This document shows, piece by piece, positions 33,588-43,352 of a stretch of 64,000 nucleotides of DNA; position 1 is the first letter of the stretch, and every line of letters begins with the position of its first letter. Source of the DNA: Lachnospiraceae bacterium (GTDB taxonomy: Bacteria > Bacillota > Clostridia > Lachnospirales > Lachnospiraceae); contig VSOB01000002.1 in assembly GCA_009774625.1 (NCBI GenBank), positions 1 through 64,000 on the forward strand, written 5' to 3'. The notes under the pieces are model-generated. The model was not told the origin of the DNA. It was given only the letters and a program-made list of their open reading frames with translations, and searched no databases. Both the position numbers and the translations under genes were made by a program.

Positions 33588-33654
33588 TTGTCAACTATTT
33601 TATTATATTTTGTTGACAATATATTGTCAACTACTTTATATAATTAGTTTACAT
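33588..33654 (-). promoter_or_regulatory. bioY promoter overlapped by two BirA-type operators
   Basis: A consensus promoter TTGACA (33630-33625), 17 bases, TATAAT (33607-33602) lies in two inverted repeats. The first is TTGTCAAC-N16-GTTGACAA at 33588-33619, perfect; the second is TTGTCAAC-N15-GTTTACAT at 33624-33654, imperfect. Spacing and sequence match the known BirA box layout. Bound repressor would cover both promoter elements. Confidence 0.85.
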
Positions 33655-33690
33655 TTTTTGAGGCGCTGTGCGCCGTGCGCCAGCGGGAAT

Positions 33691-33721
33691 AAAAAATCGG
33701 CCCTGTCTTTCGACAGAGCCG
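33691..33721 (-). terminator. Terminator of purA
   Basis: A stem CGGCTCTGTC-GAAA-GACAGGGCCG (minus strand) with one G-U pair, a stable tetraloop and six T. Confidence 0.9.
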
Positions 33722-33740
33722 TCCATAAAACATATTATTT

Positions 33741-35033
33741 TTATTTTTGCAGCACACTTTTTCTGTATATAATATCTTCCCGCCCCGGTCCGTTGCTGAC
33801 CATCGTAATGGGATAACCGATCTGAGATTCGATAAACTCCACATACTCCCGGCAGTTTTCGGGAAGGTTCTCATACTCCCTGATTCCCCTGATATCCGAT
33901 TTCCAGCCCGGCAGCATCTTAAATACCGGCTTTGCCTGTTCCAGCTTTGCGGTAACCGGAAATTCCGTTGTGATCTTTCCGTCCAGTTCATATCCCACAC
34001 AGACCGGGATCTCATCCAGATATCCCAGTACATCCAGTACCGTAAAGGCCACATCTGTGGTGCCCTGCAGACGGCAGCCGTATTTGGAAGCCACACAGTC
34101 AAACCACCCCATCCGTCTGGGACGTCCTGTGGTAGCGCCAAATTCCCCTCCGTCGCCGCCCCGCCTGCGGAGTTCATCCGCCTGACTGCCAAAAATCTCG
34201 GATACAAAAGCCCCGGCTCCCACAGCGGAAGAATATGCCTTGCATACAGTGATGATCTGCCTGATTTCATACGGCGGGATCCCTGCGCCGATCGCGCCAT
34301 AGGCTGCCAGTGTGGAAGAAGAAGTTACCATAGGATAGATCCCGTGATCCGGATCCTTCAGTGTGCCAAGCTGCCCTTCCAGCAGAATGGTTTTTCCATC
34401 CCGGATGGCCTGAGCCAGATAAGCAGACACATCACATACATAGGGAGCAATCATTTCTTTATATTTATGCAGTGCGGCAAGCAGCTCCTCCGGATCAATG
34501 GCAGGCTTTTGATAGAGGTGAGTAAACAGTACATTTTTTATTTCACAGACCCCCGCCACCTTTTCCCGCAGCAGCTCTTCCTCAAACAGCTCACTGACCT
34601 GAAAACCGATTTTGGCATATTTATCAGAATAAAACGGTGCAATACCTGATTTGGTGGAGCCAAACGACTTGCCGCCCAGACGTTCCTCTTCGTATTGATC
34701 CTGCAGGATATGATACGGCATCACGATCTGTGCCCGGTCTGACACCAGTATCCTGGGCGCAGGCACCCCCCGGTCCGTAATGGATTTGATCTCTTCTGTT
34801 AAAATCGGAATGTTCAGCGCCACTCCGTTTCCTATAATATTGGCAGTATGGGTATAAAAAACGCCTGACGGCAATGTATGCAGCGCAAATTTTCCATAAT
34901 TGTTTACAATGGTATGTCCCGCATTGGCGCCGCCCTGAAACCGGACAATGATATCCGACTCCCTGGCCAGCATGTCGGTAATCTTACCCTTGCCCTCATC
35001 TCCCCAGTTTGCTCCTACGACCGCTTTTACCAT
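33741..35033 (-). CDS. purA: Adenylosuccinate synthetase
   Basis: Joins IMP and aspartate using GTP, the first committed step to AMP. The P-loop variant GANWGDEGKGKITD is at residues 7-20; QGGANAGHTIV and the TTGRPRRMGWFDCVA loop are diagnostic. The 430-residue length is standard. AGAGGAG precedes the ATG, and the gene ends in a strong terminator, so it is monocistronic. Confidence 0.97.
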   Translation of the reverse strand: MVKAVVGANWGDEGKGKITDMLARESDIIVRFQGGANAGHTIVNNYGKFALHTLPSGVFYTHTANIIGNGVALNIPILTEEIKSITDRGVPAPRILVSDRAQIVMPYHILQDQYEEERLGGKSFGSTKSGIAPFYSDKYAKIGFQVSELFEEELLREKVAGVCEIKNVLFTHLYQKPAIDPEELLAALHKYKEMIAPYVCDVSAYLAQAIRDGKTILLEGQLGTLKDPDHGIYPMVTSSSTLAAYGAIGAGIPPYEIRQIITVCKAYSSAVGAGAFVSEIFGSQADELRRRGGDGGEFGATTGRPRRMGWFDCVASKYGCRLQGTTDVAFTVLDVLGYLDEIPVCVGYELDGKITTEFPVTAKLEQAKPVFKMLPGWKSDIRGIREYENLPENCREYVEFIESQIGYPITMVSNGPGREDIIYRKSVLQK

Positions 35034-35145
35034 GTTATACAGCTCCTCTCAAAACTGATTTTTTCCATTTTCCGGCATTCGCCCTGTATATTATACACAA
35101 ACCTGTCCCATAAGTAAAACCCATCTTGCAATTATTTGCAAACAA

Positions 35146-35174
35146 TTGCATTTTCAGGCTCCGGAACATATAAT
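35146..35174 (+). promoter_or_regulatory. Promoter of the membrane protein at 35215
   Basis: TTGCAT, 17 bases, perfect TATAAT, divergent from purA. Confidence 0.75.
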
Positions 35175-35214
35175 AAATACAATAAGTTGAAAAACAAAAC
35201 CAGGGAGGCAGAAA

Positions 35215-35748
35215 ATGCAGGGAAAAATCAGACACACCAGAAACGGATTGTTCGCCACACTTTTTATCATGGCGCTTGTATTTGCCGCCGCCGCCCTTTG
35301 GCAGCTCTGCCATCTGCCAGATCCCGGCCTTTATCAGGACAAGGGGATCTACACCTTTGTCCCTTATCAGGTGCTGCCCATCCAGGTCAAAAATAACACC
35401 ACCGGCAGAAACAAACGAATGAATCCTACCAAAACCGTATACAAAGTCTACTACCGAACCAAAGAATACAGCGGCTATGAATGGAGCCAGGAAGCGCCTT
35501 CCAAAAGCGCCGGCGTCGACATCGTGGCAGAAAAAAAGCCCTGCCAACGCCGTGTACTTTTCAGAACAGACACCGGCACCTATCTTACCGTAGATGCCGG
35601 CCAGACTGCGGAAAGCTACTTCCTGGGCCTGCGCCGCCGCTGCCTGCTCATAACGGGCGGCTGTCTTTTATATTGTGCCGTCTCTCTCATCCTGCGCATT
35701 GTTTTCAAAAAAGCAAAAAAACGCAAACGCACTCCGGCCCGCTTCTGA
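35215..35748 (+). CDS. Two-helix membrane protein of unknown function
   Basis: A 177-residue protein with a signal-anchor helix at about 12-32 and a second helix near 143-163, so residues 35-140 should be outside the cell and both ends inside. The outer part has an FVPYQVLPIQV stretch and several basic turns; the C-terminal tail is very basic (KKAKKRKR). No family was recognised. GGGAGG lies 6 bases before the ATG. It ends back to back with the exonuclease gene, with no space between stops. Confidence 0.7.
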   Translation: MQGKIRHTRNGLFATLFIMALVFAAAALWQLCHLPDPGLYQDKGIYTFVPYQVLPIQVKNNTTGRNKRMNPTKTVYKVYYRTKEYSGYEWSQEAPSKSAGVDIVAEKKPCQRRVLFRTDTGTYLTVDAGQTAESYFLGLRRRCLLITGGCLLYCAVSLILRIVFKKAKKRKRTPARF

Positions 35749-36507
35749 CTATTTCAGCAGCAGCCCTACCGGACAGTGATCAGACCCCGGTACCTGAGAA
35801 TAGATCAAAGCGTCCTGCAGCATTTCCTCCAGCGCCCCGGAAACCAGAAAATAGTCAATCCGCCATCCGGCATTTTTTTCTCTTGCGTGGAACCGGTACG
35901 ACCACCAGGAATAAGCGCCCTCCCGGTCCGGATAGAAAAAGCGGAAAGTATCCAGAAACCCGCTGCCCAGCAGGCGGGAGAATTTTTCCCTTTCTTCATC
36001 CGTAAAGCCTGCATTTTTATGATTGGATGCAGGATTTTTCAAGTCGATTTCCTGATGGGCCACATTCATATCCCCGCAGCAGATCACCGGTTTTTTCTCC
36101 TCCAGTTTCTGCAGAAAGTCCAGGAATGCATCTTCCCATTCCATCCGGTAAGCAAGTCTGGCCAGCTCTCTCTGTGAATTGGGCGTATAGACCGTCACCA
36201 CATAAAAGGTTTCATATTCTGCCGTCAGCACACGGCCTTCTTTGTCATGCTCCGGTACACCGATACCTCTTATCACCTGCAGCGGTTCCTTCCTGGTCAG
36301 CAGCGCCGTACCGGAATATCCTTTTTTCTCTGCATAATTAAAATACTGATGATAACCGGGCAGTGAAAGGGTGATCTGCCCCTCCTGCAGCTTTGTCTCC
36401 TGCACGCACATAATATCCGGCTCCTGAGCCTTTACGAACTCAGAAAACCCTTTGCCCTCACAGGCACGCAGTCCATTTACATTCCATGAAATCAGTTTCT
36501 GTCCCAT
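35749..36507 (-). CDS. Exodeoxyribonuclease III / AP endonuclease
   Basis: A 252-residue Mg-dependent DNA repair nuclease of the Xth/ExoA family, cutting at abasic sites. Motifs: ISWNVNGLRA near the start, MCVQETKLQ with the metal glutamate near residue 36, CCGDMNVAHQEIDL near 145 and the final GSDHCPVGL. ATG at 36507 follows GGGGG; an upstream in-frame ATG lies inside the mgtE gene. It overlaps no functional partner but follows mgtE by overlap-free spacing of 16 bases. Confidence 0.93.
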   Translation of the reverse strand: MGQKLISWNVNGLRACEGKGFSEFVKAQEPDIMCVQETKLQEGQITLSLPGYHQYFNYAEKKGYSGTALLTRKEPLQVIRGIGVPEHDKEGRVLTAEYETFYVVTVYTPNSQRELARLAYRMEWEDAFLDFLQKLEEKKPVICCGDMNVAHQEIDLKNPASNHKNAGFTDEEREKFSRLLGSGFLDTFRFFYPDREGAYSWWSYRFHAREKNAGWRIDYFLVSGALEEMLQDALIYSQVPGSDHCPVGLLLK

Positions 36508-36523
36508 CGCATCTTCCCCCTGT

Positions 36524-37876
36524 TTACAGTCCCAGCAGACTGGCCGCAATCTGAAAATACACCATCAGTGAAATGGCATCCACAATCGTCGTTATAAAAG
36601 GGCTGGCCATAACAGCCGGATCAAACCCTGCTTTCTTGGCAAACATAGGCAGACTACACCCTACCAGTTTGGCAATAAACACCGCTACCACCAGCGTCAG
36701 GCATACCACCAGAGCCACCTGTATGCCCACCCGGTCCAAAAACAGCAGCTTAATAAAATTGGCGGCTGCCAGTGTGATGCCGCAAAGCAAAGACACCCGG
36801 CTCTCTTTCCAGATCACACGCCCCAGATCCCGGAACGCAATTTCATTCAGGGACAGGCCCCGGATAATGGTAACACTGGCCTGCCCGCCCGCATTTCCTC
36901 CGGTATCCATCAGCATGGGGATAAATGCGGTCAAAACCACACAACTGCTCAGCGCATCTTCAAAGGACGTGATAATCCTGCCGGTAAAAGTGGCGGAAAT
37001 CATCAAAAGCAACAGCCAGGGAATCCTCTTTTTCCATGTTTCAATCACACCGGTTCTCATGTAAGGCTTGTCGGACGGCACAATAGCCGCCATTTTTTCA
37101 ATATCCTCCGTGGCCTCTTCCAACAGAATATCCACCACATCATCTACGGTAACGATACCCACAAGCCGGTTCTCATTGTCCGTAACCGGCATGGAGGTAA
37201 AATCATATTTCTGGAACTGTCTGGCCACTTCCTCCTGATCCATCAGTGTATGGAGAGAAATTACGTTTTCATGCATAATGTCTCCGATCACTGCATCCGG
37301 CTGACTGAGCAGCAGATAGCGCAGGGCCACCGTCCCCACCAGAGTCCGTTTTCTGTCCAGTACATAACAGATGTTGATGGTTTCGCTGTCCACTCCCACC
37401 CGGCGGATCCTCTCTATCGCTTCCTGTACAGTAATGTCCTCCTTCAGATCCACATATTCCACCGTCATAATGCTGCCCGCGCTGTCCTCCGGATAGCGCA
37501 GAAGATGATTGATGTCCCGCCTGGTTTCCGGACTGGCATTGGCCAACAGCTTTTTGACAATATTGGCCGGCATTTCCTCCAGCAGGTCGGTTGCATCGTC
37601 GGCCATCAGATTATCAATAATACCTGCTGCTTCCTTATCGGACAATGCGGTAATGATAAACTGCTGGTTTTCCACTTCCAGATAGGAAAATACATCGGCA
37701 GCGCTGGATTTGGGCAGAATACGAAACACCTTGAGCAGATCAGCCTCATCCAGACTTTCAATAAACGCGGCAATATCCGCATCATTTACTTCCGCCAGAT
37801 TCTGCCTGAGCCTGGTATACTGCTTGGTTTTCAGCAGTTCTTTTAATTCTTCCATGACTTCTTTCAGTTCATCCAT
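36524..37876 (-). CDS. mgtE: MgtE magnesium transporter
   Basis: A 450-residue Mg2+ channel with the family architecture: N-terminal helical domain (1-125), two CBS domains (about 130-250, with NRLVGIVTVDDVVD), a plug helix and five membrane helices. The selectivity region near LMDTGGNAGGQASV is intact. Mg2+ bound between cytosolic domains closes the pore in characterised members. It lies 20 bases after the YigZ-like gene on the same strand. Confidence 0.96.
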   Translation of the reverse strand: MDELKEVMEELKELLKTKQYTRLRQNLAEVNDADIAAFIESLDEADLLKVFRILPKSSAADVFSYLEVENQQFIITALSDKEAAGIIDNLMADDATDLLEEMPANIVKKLLANASPETRRDINHLLRYPEDSAGSIMTVEYVDLKEDITVQEAIERIRRVGVDSETINICYVLDRKRTLVGTVALRYLLLSQPDAVIGDIMHENVISLHTLMDQEEVARQFQKYDFTSMPVTDNENRLVGIVTVDDVVDILLEEATEDIEKMAAIVPSDKPYMRTGVIETWKKRIPWLLLLMISATFTGRIITSFEDALSSCVVLTAFIPMLMDTGGNAGGQASVTIIRGLSLNEIAFRDLGRVIWKESRVSLLCGITLAAANFIKLLFLDRVGIQVALVVCLTLVVAVFIAKLVGCSLPMFAKKAGFDPAVMASPFITTIVDAISLMVYFQIAASLLGL

Positions 37877-37895
37877 GCCGCTACCCGCCTTTGTC

Positions 37896-38540
37896 TTACG
37901 GCCCGGCTGTATACCAGGCCTCTCCCTGTTTTATGATCTTTGCCCTGGCACTGGCCAGCTCGGTAATCTCCCGCTGTAATACCTCTTCCAGCCCGTCCGG
38001 CACCAGAATGTGAAATGTCACCTGATCTGTATACACTGTTTCTTCCGTCACGATCTGCCGCAGAGCGAACAGATGCTGCATCTTGCCTGTCAGGGCATAA
38101 TCCGCCGTAATTACATAACGCCCACCCCGCCGCATCGTAACGATCTCACAACCGTCCAGCGCCTGCTGCACAGCCTGCGTATAAGCCCTGACAAGACCGC
38201 CTGTTCCCAGCAGTGTACCGCCAAAATACCGGGTTACCACCGCAGCCACATTGGTCAGCCCTTCACCCTTCAGCACTTCCAGCATGGGCCTTCCTGCCGT
38301 GCCGCTGGGTTCCCCGTCGTCACTGTATCGTTCCGTTTCCTCATCCCTGAGCAGATAGGCAAAACAATTATGTCTTGCATCATAATATTTTCTGCGGATA
38401 CCGTCGATAAAGGCAATCGCCTCTTCCTGAGACCCCACCGGCTGCAGGGAAGCTATAAACCGGGATTTTTTCTCCACGATCTCTCCGTATCCTGCTCTCA
38501 CGATCATGCGGCACTCAGACGCCTGTCCCTGTTTTTCCAT
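37896..38540 (-). CDS. YigZ/IMPACT family protein
   Basis: A 214-residue protein of the UPF0029/YigZ family. The core KSRFIASLQPV, ARHNCFAYLL, YSDDGEPSGTAGRPML and VTRYFGGTLLGTGGLVRAY are diagnostic. The eukaryotic homologue IMPACT modulates Gcn2; the bacterial role is unknown, with ribosome association suspected. It is followed by mgtE and lies in a likely three-gene unit with exonuclease III. Confidence 0.92.
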   Translation of the reverse strand: MEKQGQASECRMIVRAGYGEIVEKKSRFIASLQPVGSQEEAIAFIDGIRRKYYDARHNCFAYLLRDEETERYSDDGEPSGTAGRPMLEVLKGEGLTNVAAVVTRYFGGTLLGTGGLVRAYTQAVQQALDGCEIVTMRRGGRYVITADYALTGKMQHLFALRQIVTEETVYTDQVTFHILVPDGLEEVLQREITELASARAKIIKQGEAWYTAGP

Positions 38541-38764
38541 CCTTTTGCCTCTCCTTACTACAGTATCCGCCTCTGCCGCCTGCTGATACGGCCTGACTTT
38601 TTCTTAGCATAACAGGTTTTTCCGGATTATGCAAATTATGCAAAATTTTTATTTATGTCAGCTTATCAGACTGATCCATACAGACAAAGCCGGACGGCGC
38701 CTGCATCCATACCGCATAAAAAGGACTCCAAATGTTAACAATTTCTAATGAATCAGGAAAAACC

Positions 38765-38793
38765 TTTATTTACTTCACATAGTTTGTTATAAT
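38765..38793 (+). promoter_or_regulatory. Promoter of the penicillin-binding protein
   Basis: TTTATT, 17 bases, TATAAT; the -10 is perfect and the -35 weak. The stretch 38541-38764 upstream shows nothing else of note. Confidence 0.5.
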
Positions 38794-38854
38794 GAACGTT
38801 GGTCATCCTATTATGCATAAGCAGTCCACATTTCATTTTCAGGAGGCAATATTC

Positions 38855-41665
38855 ATGAATTATGGAAAAAAAGGAATACGTAAAAAGAAAAAAGCACTTC
38901 ACTCCACTTCCGTAAAGCTGGGGCGCAAACTTACGCTTCTTATAACAAAAGCAATACTGACCGGGATACTTGCCATAGCCGTCATCGGTATCAGCGCGGG
39001 CATCGGAGTATTTCGGGGTATTTTAAGCTCTGCACCGGATATTTCACACATCGACGTTTCTCCCACCGGGTTCTCCACCTTTGTCTATGATTCTGAGGGA
39101 CATGAACTGGAAAAGCTGGTGGCCGCAGACTCCAACCGAATCCCGGTTACGATGGAACAGATTCCGGAAGATCTGGCGCATGCCTTTGTGGCCATTGAGG
39201 ATGCCCGGTTTTATGAGCACAACGGCATCGACATCAAGGGGATCATCCGTGCCGGTTTTATCGCCATCAAAGAGCGGGATCTGTCTCAGGGCGCCAGTAC
39301 CATCACACAACAGCTTCTGAAAAACAATGTGTTCGAAGGCTGGACCGATGAAACCACCATCGAGAGCATCAAACGTAAAATTCAGGAACAGTATCTTGCA
39401 TTGGAGCTGGAAAAAATCATGGACAAGGACAAGATACTGGAAAATTATATGAATACCATTAACCTGGGCCAGAATACTCTGGGTGTCCAGGCTGCTTCCC
39501 TGCGCTATTTCGGCAAACCGGTTTACGAACTCAAACTGTCGGAATGTGCAGTCATTGCAGGCATTACCCAGAATCCGTCCAAATACAATCCGATCTCCCA
39601 TCCTGAAGAAAATGTGAAGCGCCAGAAAACGGTTCTGGCTTATATGCTGGAGCAGGGTTATATCACACAGGAGGAATATGACGAAGCCATTGAGGACGAT
39701 GTCTATTCCCGAATTCAGACAGTGAATGAAAAATCCGAAGATGATTCCGTGTATACATACTTTGTGGATGCACTCACTCAGGATGTGCTGGATGATCTTG
39801 TCAATGTGGCCGGCTACAATGAAACACAGGCTTACAATCTGCTCTACAGCGGCGGCCTGAGTATCTATTCCACCCAGGACAGCGCTATCCAGGCGATCTG
39901 CGACGAAGCATTTACCAATCCGGACAATTTTCCCGCAGACACCAAATGGTATCTGAATTATGAGCTTTCCATCAAAAAAGCCAACGGAGAGGTGGAAAAC
40001 CACAGTTCTGAAATGCTGAAATCCTATTTCCAGCAGGAAAAAAGCTCTTTTAACCTGCTCTATGCCTCTCAGGAAGAGGCTTATGAGGCCATTGAAATTT
40101 ACAAAGCGGCGGTGATGCAGCCCGGAGACGAAGAGATCGGTGAACATGTTTTCCTGACCCCTCAGCCGGAAGTTTCCATCACGGTGGAGGATCAGAATAC
40201 CGGTTATGTGGTGGCTATGGTAGGCGGCAGAGGCGCCAAAGAAGCCAGCCGTACACTGAACCGGGCCACCGATACCGCACGTCAGCCCGGCTCCACCTTT
40301 AAGGTGGTTTCCACTTACGCACCGGCACTGGACAGCGCCGGGCTTACACTGGGCGACGTACAGAACGACGCACCCTATGCCTATGCAGACGGACGTCCCG
40401 TTTCCAACTGGTACAGCTCCGGCTACCGGGGACTGTGCTCCCTCCGGGAAGGCATCAAAGATTCCCTGAACATCGTTGCGGTAAAAACGCTGACACAGAT
40501 CACTCCCCAGCTTGGTTATGACTATCTGATCAACTTCGGATTTACCACTCTGAAAGACAGGTATGAAGTAAACGGCAAAGTATTTTCCGATATCCAGCAG
40601 TCTCTGGCTCTGGGCGGTATCACAATGGGTGTCACCAATGAGGAACTGAACGCTGCCTATGCCACCATCGCCAATGGCGGAACCTACTATAAGCCCACCC
40701 TTTATACTAAGGTCGTGGACCATGACGGCAAGGTGATCCTGGACAATACCAAGCCGGAAAGTCATCGTGTAATCAAAGAAACCACTGCTTTTCTTCTGAC
40801 CGATGCGATGGAGGATGTGGTTACGTCCGGTACCGGCGGCGCCGTCAACTTCGGGAATATGGCCATCGCCGGAAAGACGGGAACCACTTCCGATTACAAC
40901 GATGTCTGGTTTGCAGGCTACACGCCTTACTATACCGCCACCACCTGGGCCGGCTATGACAACAATACAAAGCTGACCGGTTCCGAAAAAAATCTGGCAA
41001 AGGTACTTTGGCGTGCCGTGATGTCCAAGATCCATGAAGAACTGCCGAATCAGTCCTTTAACCGGCCTTCCGGCATCGTCAGCGCCACCATATGCAGTCA
41101 GTCGGGCAGACTGCCCATATCGGGCCTGTGTGACGGCGCTCTGAAAAGCGAATATTTTGCCGAAGGCACCGTACCGTCGGAAAGCTGTGATGTCCACTAC
41201 TCCGGTATGGTCTGCGCCTACAGCATGCTGCCGGCCGCCGATGACTGTCCTTTCAGTATGCCCGGCACACTGACACTGCTGCCGGAACGACTGGAAAGCG
41301 GGGGTACGTCCCGCAAATCCCAGGCCGCTGACCCGGCAACCGATCCGCTGCAGACCGGAGAGGATCCGCTGCTGAATGCAAACATCGAAAAATGTCAGCA
41401 CAATGCAGAATTTATGGTCCAGCCCGGCGCCGACCTGCTGATTGAGCAGCAGCGTCAGGAACTGATCCTGAACGCACAGCAAAATGGCATCACTCTGCCG
41501 GAGTCAATTACCAATCCGCTGGGACTTCCTCTGTTCCCCGGCACCACGACTCCGATTCCGGGTATTCCCGGACTGGAAAATCCGGTTGCCGATCCACAGC
41601 AAATACCGCAGGTTCCTGTGGTACCGGAAACAGGCGTCCCTGTTCCGGAAGTGCCTGTCCAGTAG
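38855..41665 (+). CDS. Class A penicillin-binding protein (PBP1-type)
   Basis: A 936-residue bifunctional peptidoglycan synthase anchored by a helix near residues 30-52. The glycosyltransferase (GT51) domain has EDARFYEHNGID and GASTITQQLLKN; the transpeptidase has the SxxK box in QPGSTFKVV, SLN and the KTG box in AGKTGTTSDYNDVWF. A proline-rich tail of about 60 residues (PGTTTPIPGIPG and on) follows. ATG at 38855 lies 8 bases after AGGAGG, so a longer upstream start is rejected. Confidence 0.96.
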   Translation: MNYGKKGIRKKKKALHSTSVKLGRKLTLLITKAILTGILAIAVIGISAGIGVFRGILSSAPDISHIDVSPTGFSTFVYDSEGHELEKLVAADSNRIPVTMEQIPEDLAHAFVAIEDARFYEHNGIDIKGIIRAGFIAIKERDLSQGASTITQQLLKNNVFEGWTDETTIESIKRKIQEQYLALELEKIMDKDKILENYMNTINLGQNTLGVQAASLRYFGKPVYELKLSECAVIAGITQNPSKYNPISHPEENVKRQKTVLAYMLEQGYITQEEYDEAIEDDVYSRIQTVNEKSEDDSVYTYFVDALTQDVLDDLVNVAGYNETQAYNLLYSGGLSIYSTQDSAIQAICDEAFTNPDNFPADTKWYLNYELSIKKANGEVENHSSEMLKSYFQQEKSSFNLLYASQEEAYEAIEIYKAAVMQPGDEEIGEHVFLTPQPEVSITVEDQNTGYVVAMVGGRGAKEASRTLNRATDTARQPGSTFKVVSTYAPALDSAGLTLGDVQNDAPYAYADGRPVSNWYSSGYRGLCSLREGIKDSLNIVAVKTLTQITPQLGYDYLINFGFTTLKDRYEVNGKVFSDIQQSLALGGITMGVTNEELNAAYATIANGGTYYKPTLYTKVVDHDGKVILDNTKPESHRVIKETTAFLLTDAMEDVVTSGTGGAVNFGNMAIAGKTGTTSDYNDVWFAGYTPYYTATTWAGYDNNTKLTGSEKNLAKVLWRAVMSKIHEELPNQSFNRPSGIVSATICSQSGRLPISGLCDGALKSEYFAEGTVPSESCDVHYSGMVCAYSMLPAADDCPFSMPGTLTLLPERLESGGTSRKSQAADPATDPLQTGEDPLLNANIEKCQHNAEFMVQPGADLLIEQQRQELILNAQQNGITLPESITNPLGLPLFPGTTTPIPGIPGLENPVADPQQIPQVPVVPETGVPVPEVPVQ

Positions 41666-41687
41666 CCGCATTATCCTTTCATGATAC

Positions 41688-41733
41688 AAAAAGCCATAGT
41701 CAGATTCATTCCGGATCCTGGCTATGGCTTTTT
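41688..41733. terminator. Bidirectional terminator after the PBP gene
   Basis: AAAAAGCCATAGTCAG pairs with CTGGCTATGGCTTTTT with one mismatch; A and T runs at the ends serve the PBP gene and the small minus-strand gene. Confidence 0.85.
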
Positions 41734-41764
41734 ATGTGATTTCAATCCCTGCTGTCTGCTGCAG

Positions 41765-42043
41765 CTATGCTCTGCTGATGTTTTCGATCTGCTCTTTCAG
41801 CGCCTCAGCCCCTCTCTGGGCATCCAGTATGGCTTTGCACTGTTCTGCATATTCGCTGTATTCCTCATCCTTATGGCTTTCAAAATAGGCTTTTCCGATT
41901 TCCCGGTATTTCTGGTCCATCACCTCTTCACAGGTATGGAGCAGATTTTTCAGGCGGGTCACTTCCGCCAGCTCCTTCGCCTTCCGGCTGATTCCCTGTC
42001 CTGTCTCCGTTACCGTCTTTTCCAGTTTGTCAAATAAATTCAT
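41765..42043 (-). CDS. Small coiled-coil protein of unknown function
   Basis: A 92-residue charged helical protein (NLFDKLEKTVTETGQGISRKA, then an acidic segment KDEEYSEYAEQCK). It resembles the N-terminal part of small Firmicutes proteins that often end in a zinc ribbon, which is absent here. AGGAGG precedes the ATG. It lies 47 bases after the TetR gene on the same strand. Confidence 0.75.
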   Translation of the reverse strand: MNLFDKLEKTVTETGQGISRKAKELAEVTRLKNLLHTCEEVMDQKYREIGKAYFESHKDEEYSEYAEQCKAILDAQRGAEALKEQIENISRA

Positions 42044-42090
42044 GGCTCTTCCTCCTGTTTTGGCCCATGCCGTGCCGCCTCTTAGGCCGT

Positions 42091-42654
42091 TTACTCCATC
42101 TCTCTGATAATTTCATATAAAGAATGGTCCTTGATATAATTAAAAAGATCCCGCATCTCCTGGGGAGACACGATCATACCGTCCCGTATCCAGACAATAA
42201 AAATAAATCCAAGAAATTCCGAATAATACCTTGCCAGTGTTTCATGAGACAGCAGTTTATATCTGGAAACCTTGTTGTCCGAATATTCTCTGATGAAATC
42301 CAGCAGAATCTCATACAGACTGTCTTTCACAATGCTTTCAAAGGAATTTTGACCCTGCAGGCGATAGACCCTGCCATAGAACTCTTTATCCTCCAGCATC
42401 CGCACAAATATCAGCACCACCGCATCGTCCAGCATATCATTCTGTATCAGCGGCTTCACTGGTACGATCACCTCAGATTTGAAAATATATTCCAAAAGCT
42501 GATATTTATCCTGAAAATGATTGTAAAAAGTAGGCCGGATCACCCCTGCCCCTTCTGCGATTTCCTGTATCGTAATCTTTTCGATCGGTATTTTTTTGGC
42601 CAGTTCCTTAAAGCTCTCGATCAGTCGTTTTTCTACATTTTCTTTTCTGCGCAT
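42091..42654 (-). CDS. TetR/AcrR family regulator
   Basis: A 187-residue regulator with an N-terminal HTH at about 10-50 (KITIQEIAEGAGVIRPTFYNHFQDKYQLLEY pattern: TIQEIAEGAG then the FYNHF recognition helix) and a C-terminal ligand-binding domain. The proline-phenylalanine recognition helix is of the DhaS-like subgroup. Its GGAGG ribosome binding site overlaps the xpt stop codon, so it is coupled to xpt. The target is unknown; the nearby efflux-type operon is a candidate. Confidence 0.9.
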   Translation of the reverse strand: MRRKENVEKRLIESFKELAKKIPIEKITIQEIAEGAGVIRPTFYNHFQDKYQLLEYIFKSEVIVPVKPLIQNDMLDDAVVLIFVRMLEDKEFYGRVYRLQGQNSFESIVKDSLYEILLDFIREYSDNKVSRYKLLSHETLARYYSEFLGFIFIVWIRDGMIVSPQEMRDLFNYIKDHSLYEIIREME

Positions 42655-42656
42655 GA

Positions 42657-43235
42657 TTACCTCCGGAATGTGATTTCTCCGGTAGCCGCATTCATAGCAT
42701 CCACAACAGCCAGTGATTCCACATGAATGCCCTGCTCCCGCAGCCGCCTGCCACCCTCCTGAAATCCTTTTTCGATAACGATTCCCACACCTTCGATACC
42801 GGCTCCGGCACTTTTCACCAGTTCAATCAAACCGGATACCGCACAGCCGTTTGCCAGAAAATCATCTATAATCAGCACATGATCGTCTTTGGATAAAAAC
42901 TTTGCCGATACGATAATATCATATATCCGGTTATGCGTAAACGAACGCACACCAGTCGTATAAACCCCGCCGTCCAGATTGATACTCCGGGACTTCTTTG
43001 CAAATACCACCGGTACCTGAAAATACTGAGCCGCAATACAGGCAATGCCGATGCCGGAAGCCTCTATCGTCAGTATCTTCGTAATCCTGTCGCTGGGAAA
43101 CAGACGGCGAAACTCCTTTCCGATCTCATTGTACAGCGCTATATCCAACTGATGATTCAGAAAACTGTCCACCTTCAGTACATTTCCCGCCTTTACCCTT
43201 CCGTCCCTGCGTATTCTCTCTTCCAGCAGCTTCAT
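42657..43235 (-). CDS. xpt: Xanthine phosphoribosyltransferase
   Basis: Salvages xanthine to XMP using PRPP. The 192-residue protein has the family start [14 protein letters not shown], the [11 protein letters not shown] segment and the PRPP motif [17 protein letters not shown] near residue 125. AGGAGAG lies before the ATG. A possible promoter TTGTTA-N17-TAGATA is just upstream; the usual purine riboswitch was sought and not seen. Confidence 0.96.
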   Translation of the reverse strand: MKLLEERIRRDGRVKAGNVLKVDSFLNHQLDIALYNEIGKEFRRLFPSDRITKILTIEASGIGIACIAAQYFQVPVVFAKKSRSINLDGGVYTTGVRSFTHNRIYDIIVSAKFLSKDDHVLIIDDFLANGCAVSGLIELVKSAGAGIEGVGIVIEKGFQEGGRRLREQGIHVESLAVVDAMNAATGEITFRR

Positions 43236-43352
43236 CGCATCTCTCCTGTCCCTTCATCTTTTGCAGTTCAGTATATGTATCTAAAGTCCTATTAACAGGG
43301 TAACAAAAAAAAGCTGCTTTCACAAGGTTTTTATGCATATTACATGTGTTAT

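Noticed and set aside
39044..41482. An 812-codon open frame on the minus strand
   Set aside because: It lies wholly opposite the penicillin-binding protein gene, whose motifs are clear; the antisense frame has no recognisable domain or ribosome binding site.
43236..43352. Purine riboswitch upstream of xpt
   Set aside because: The conserved loop sequences of the purine aptamer were sought and are absent; only a plain promoter-like pair is seen.
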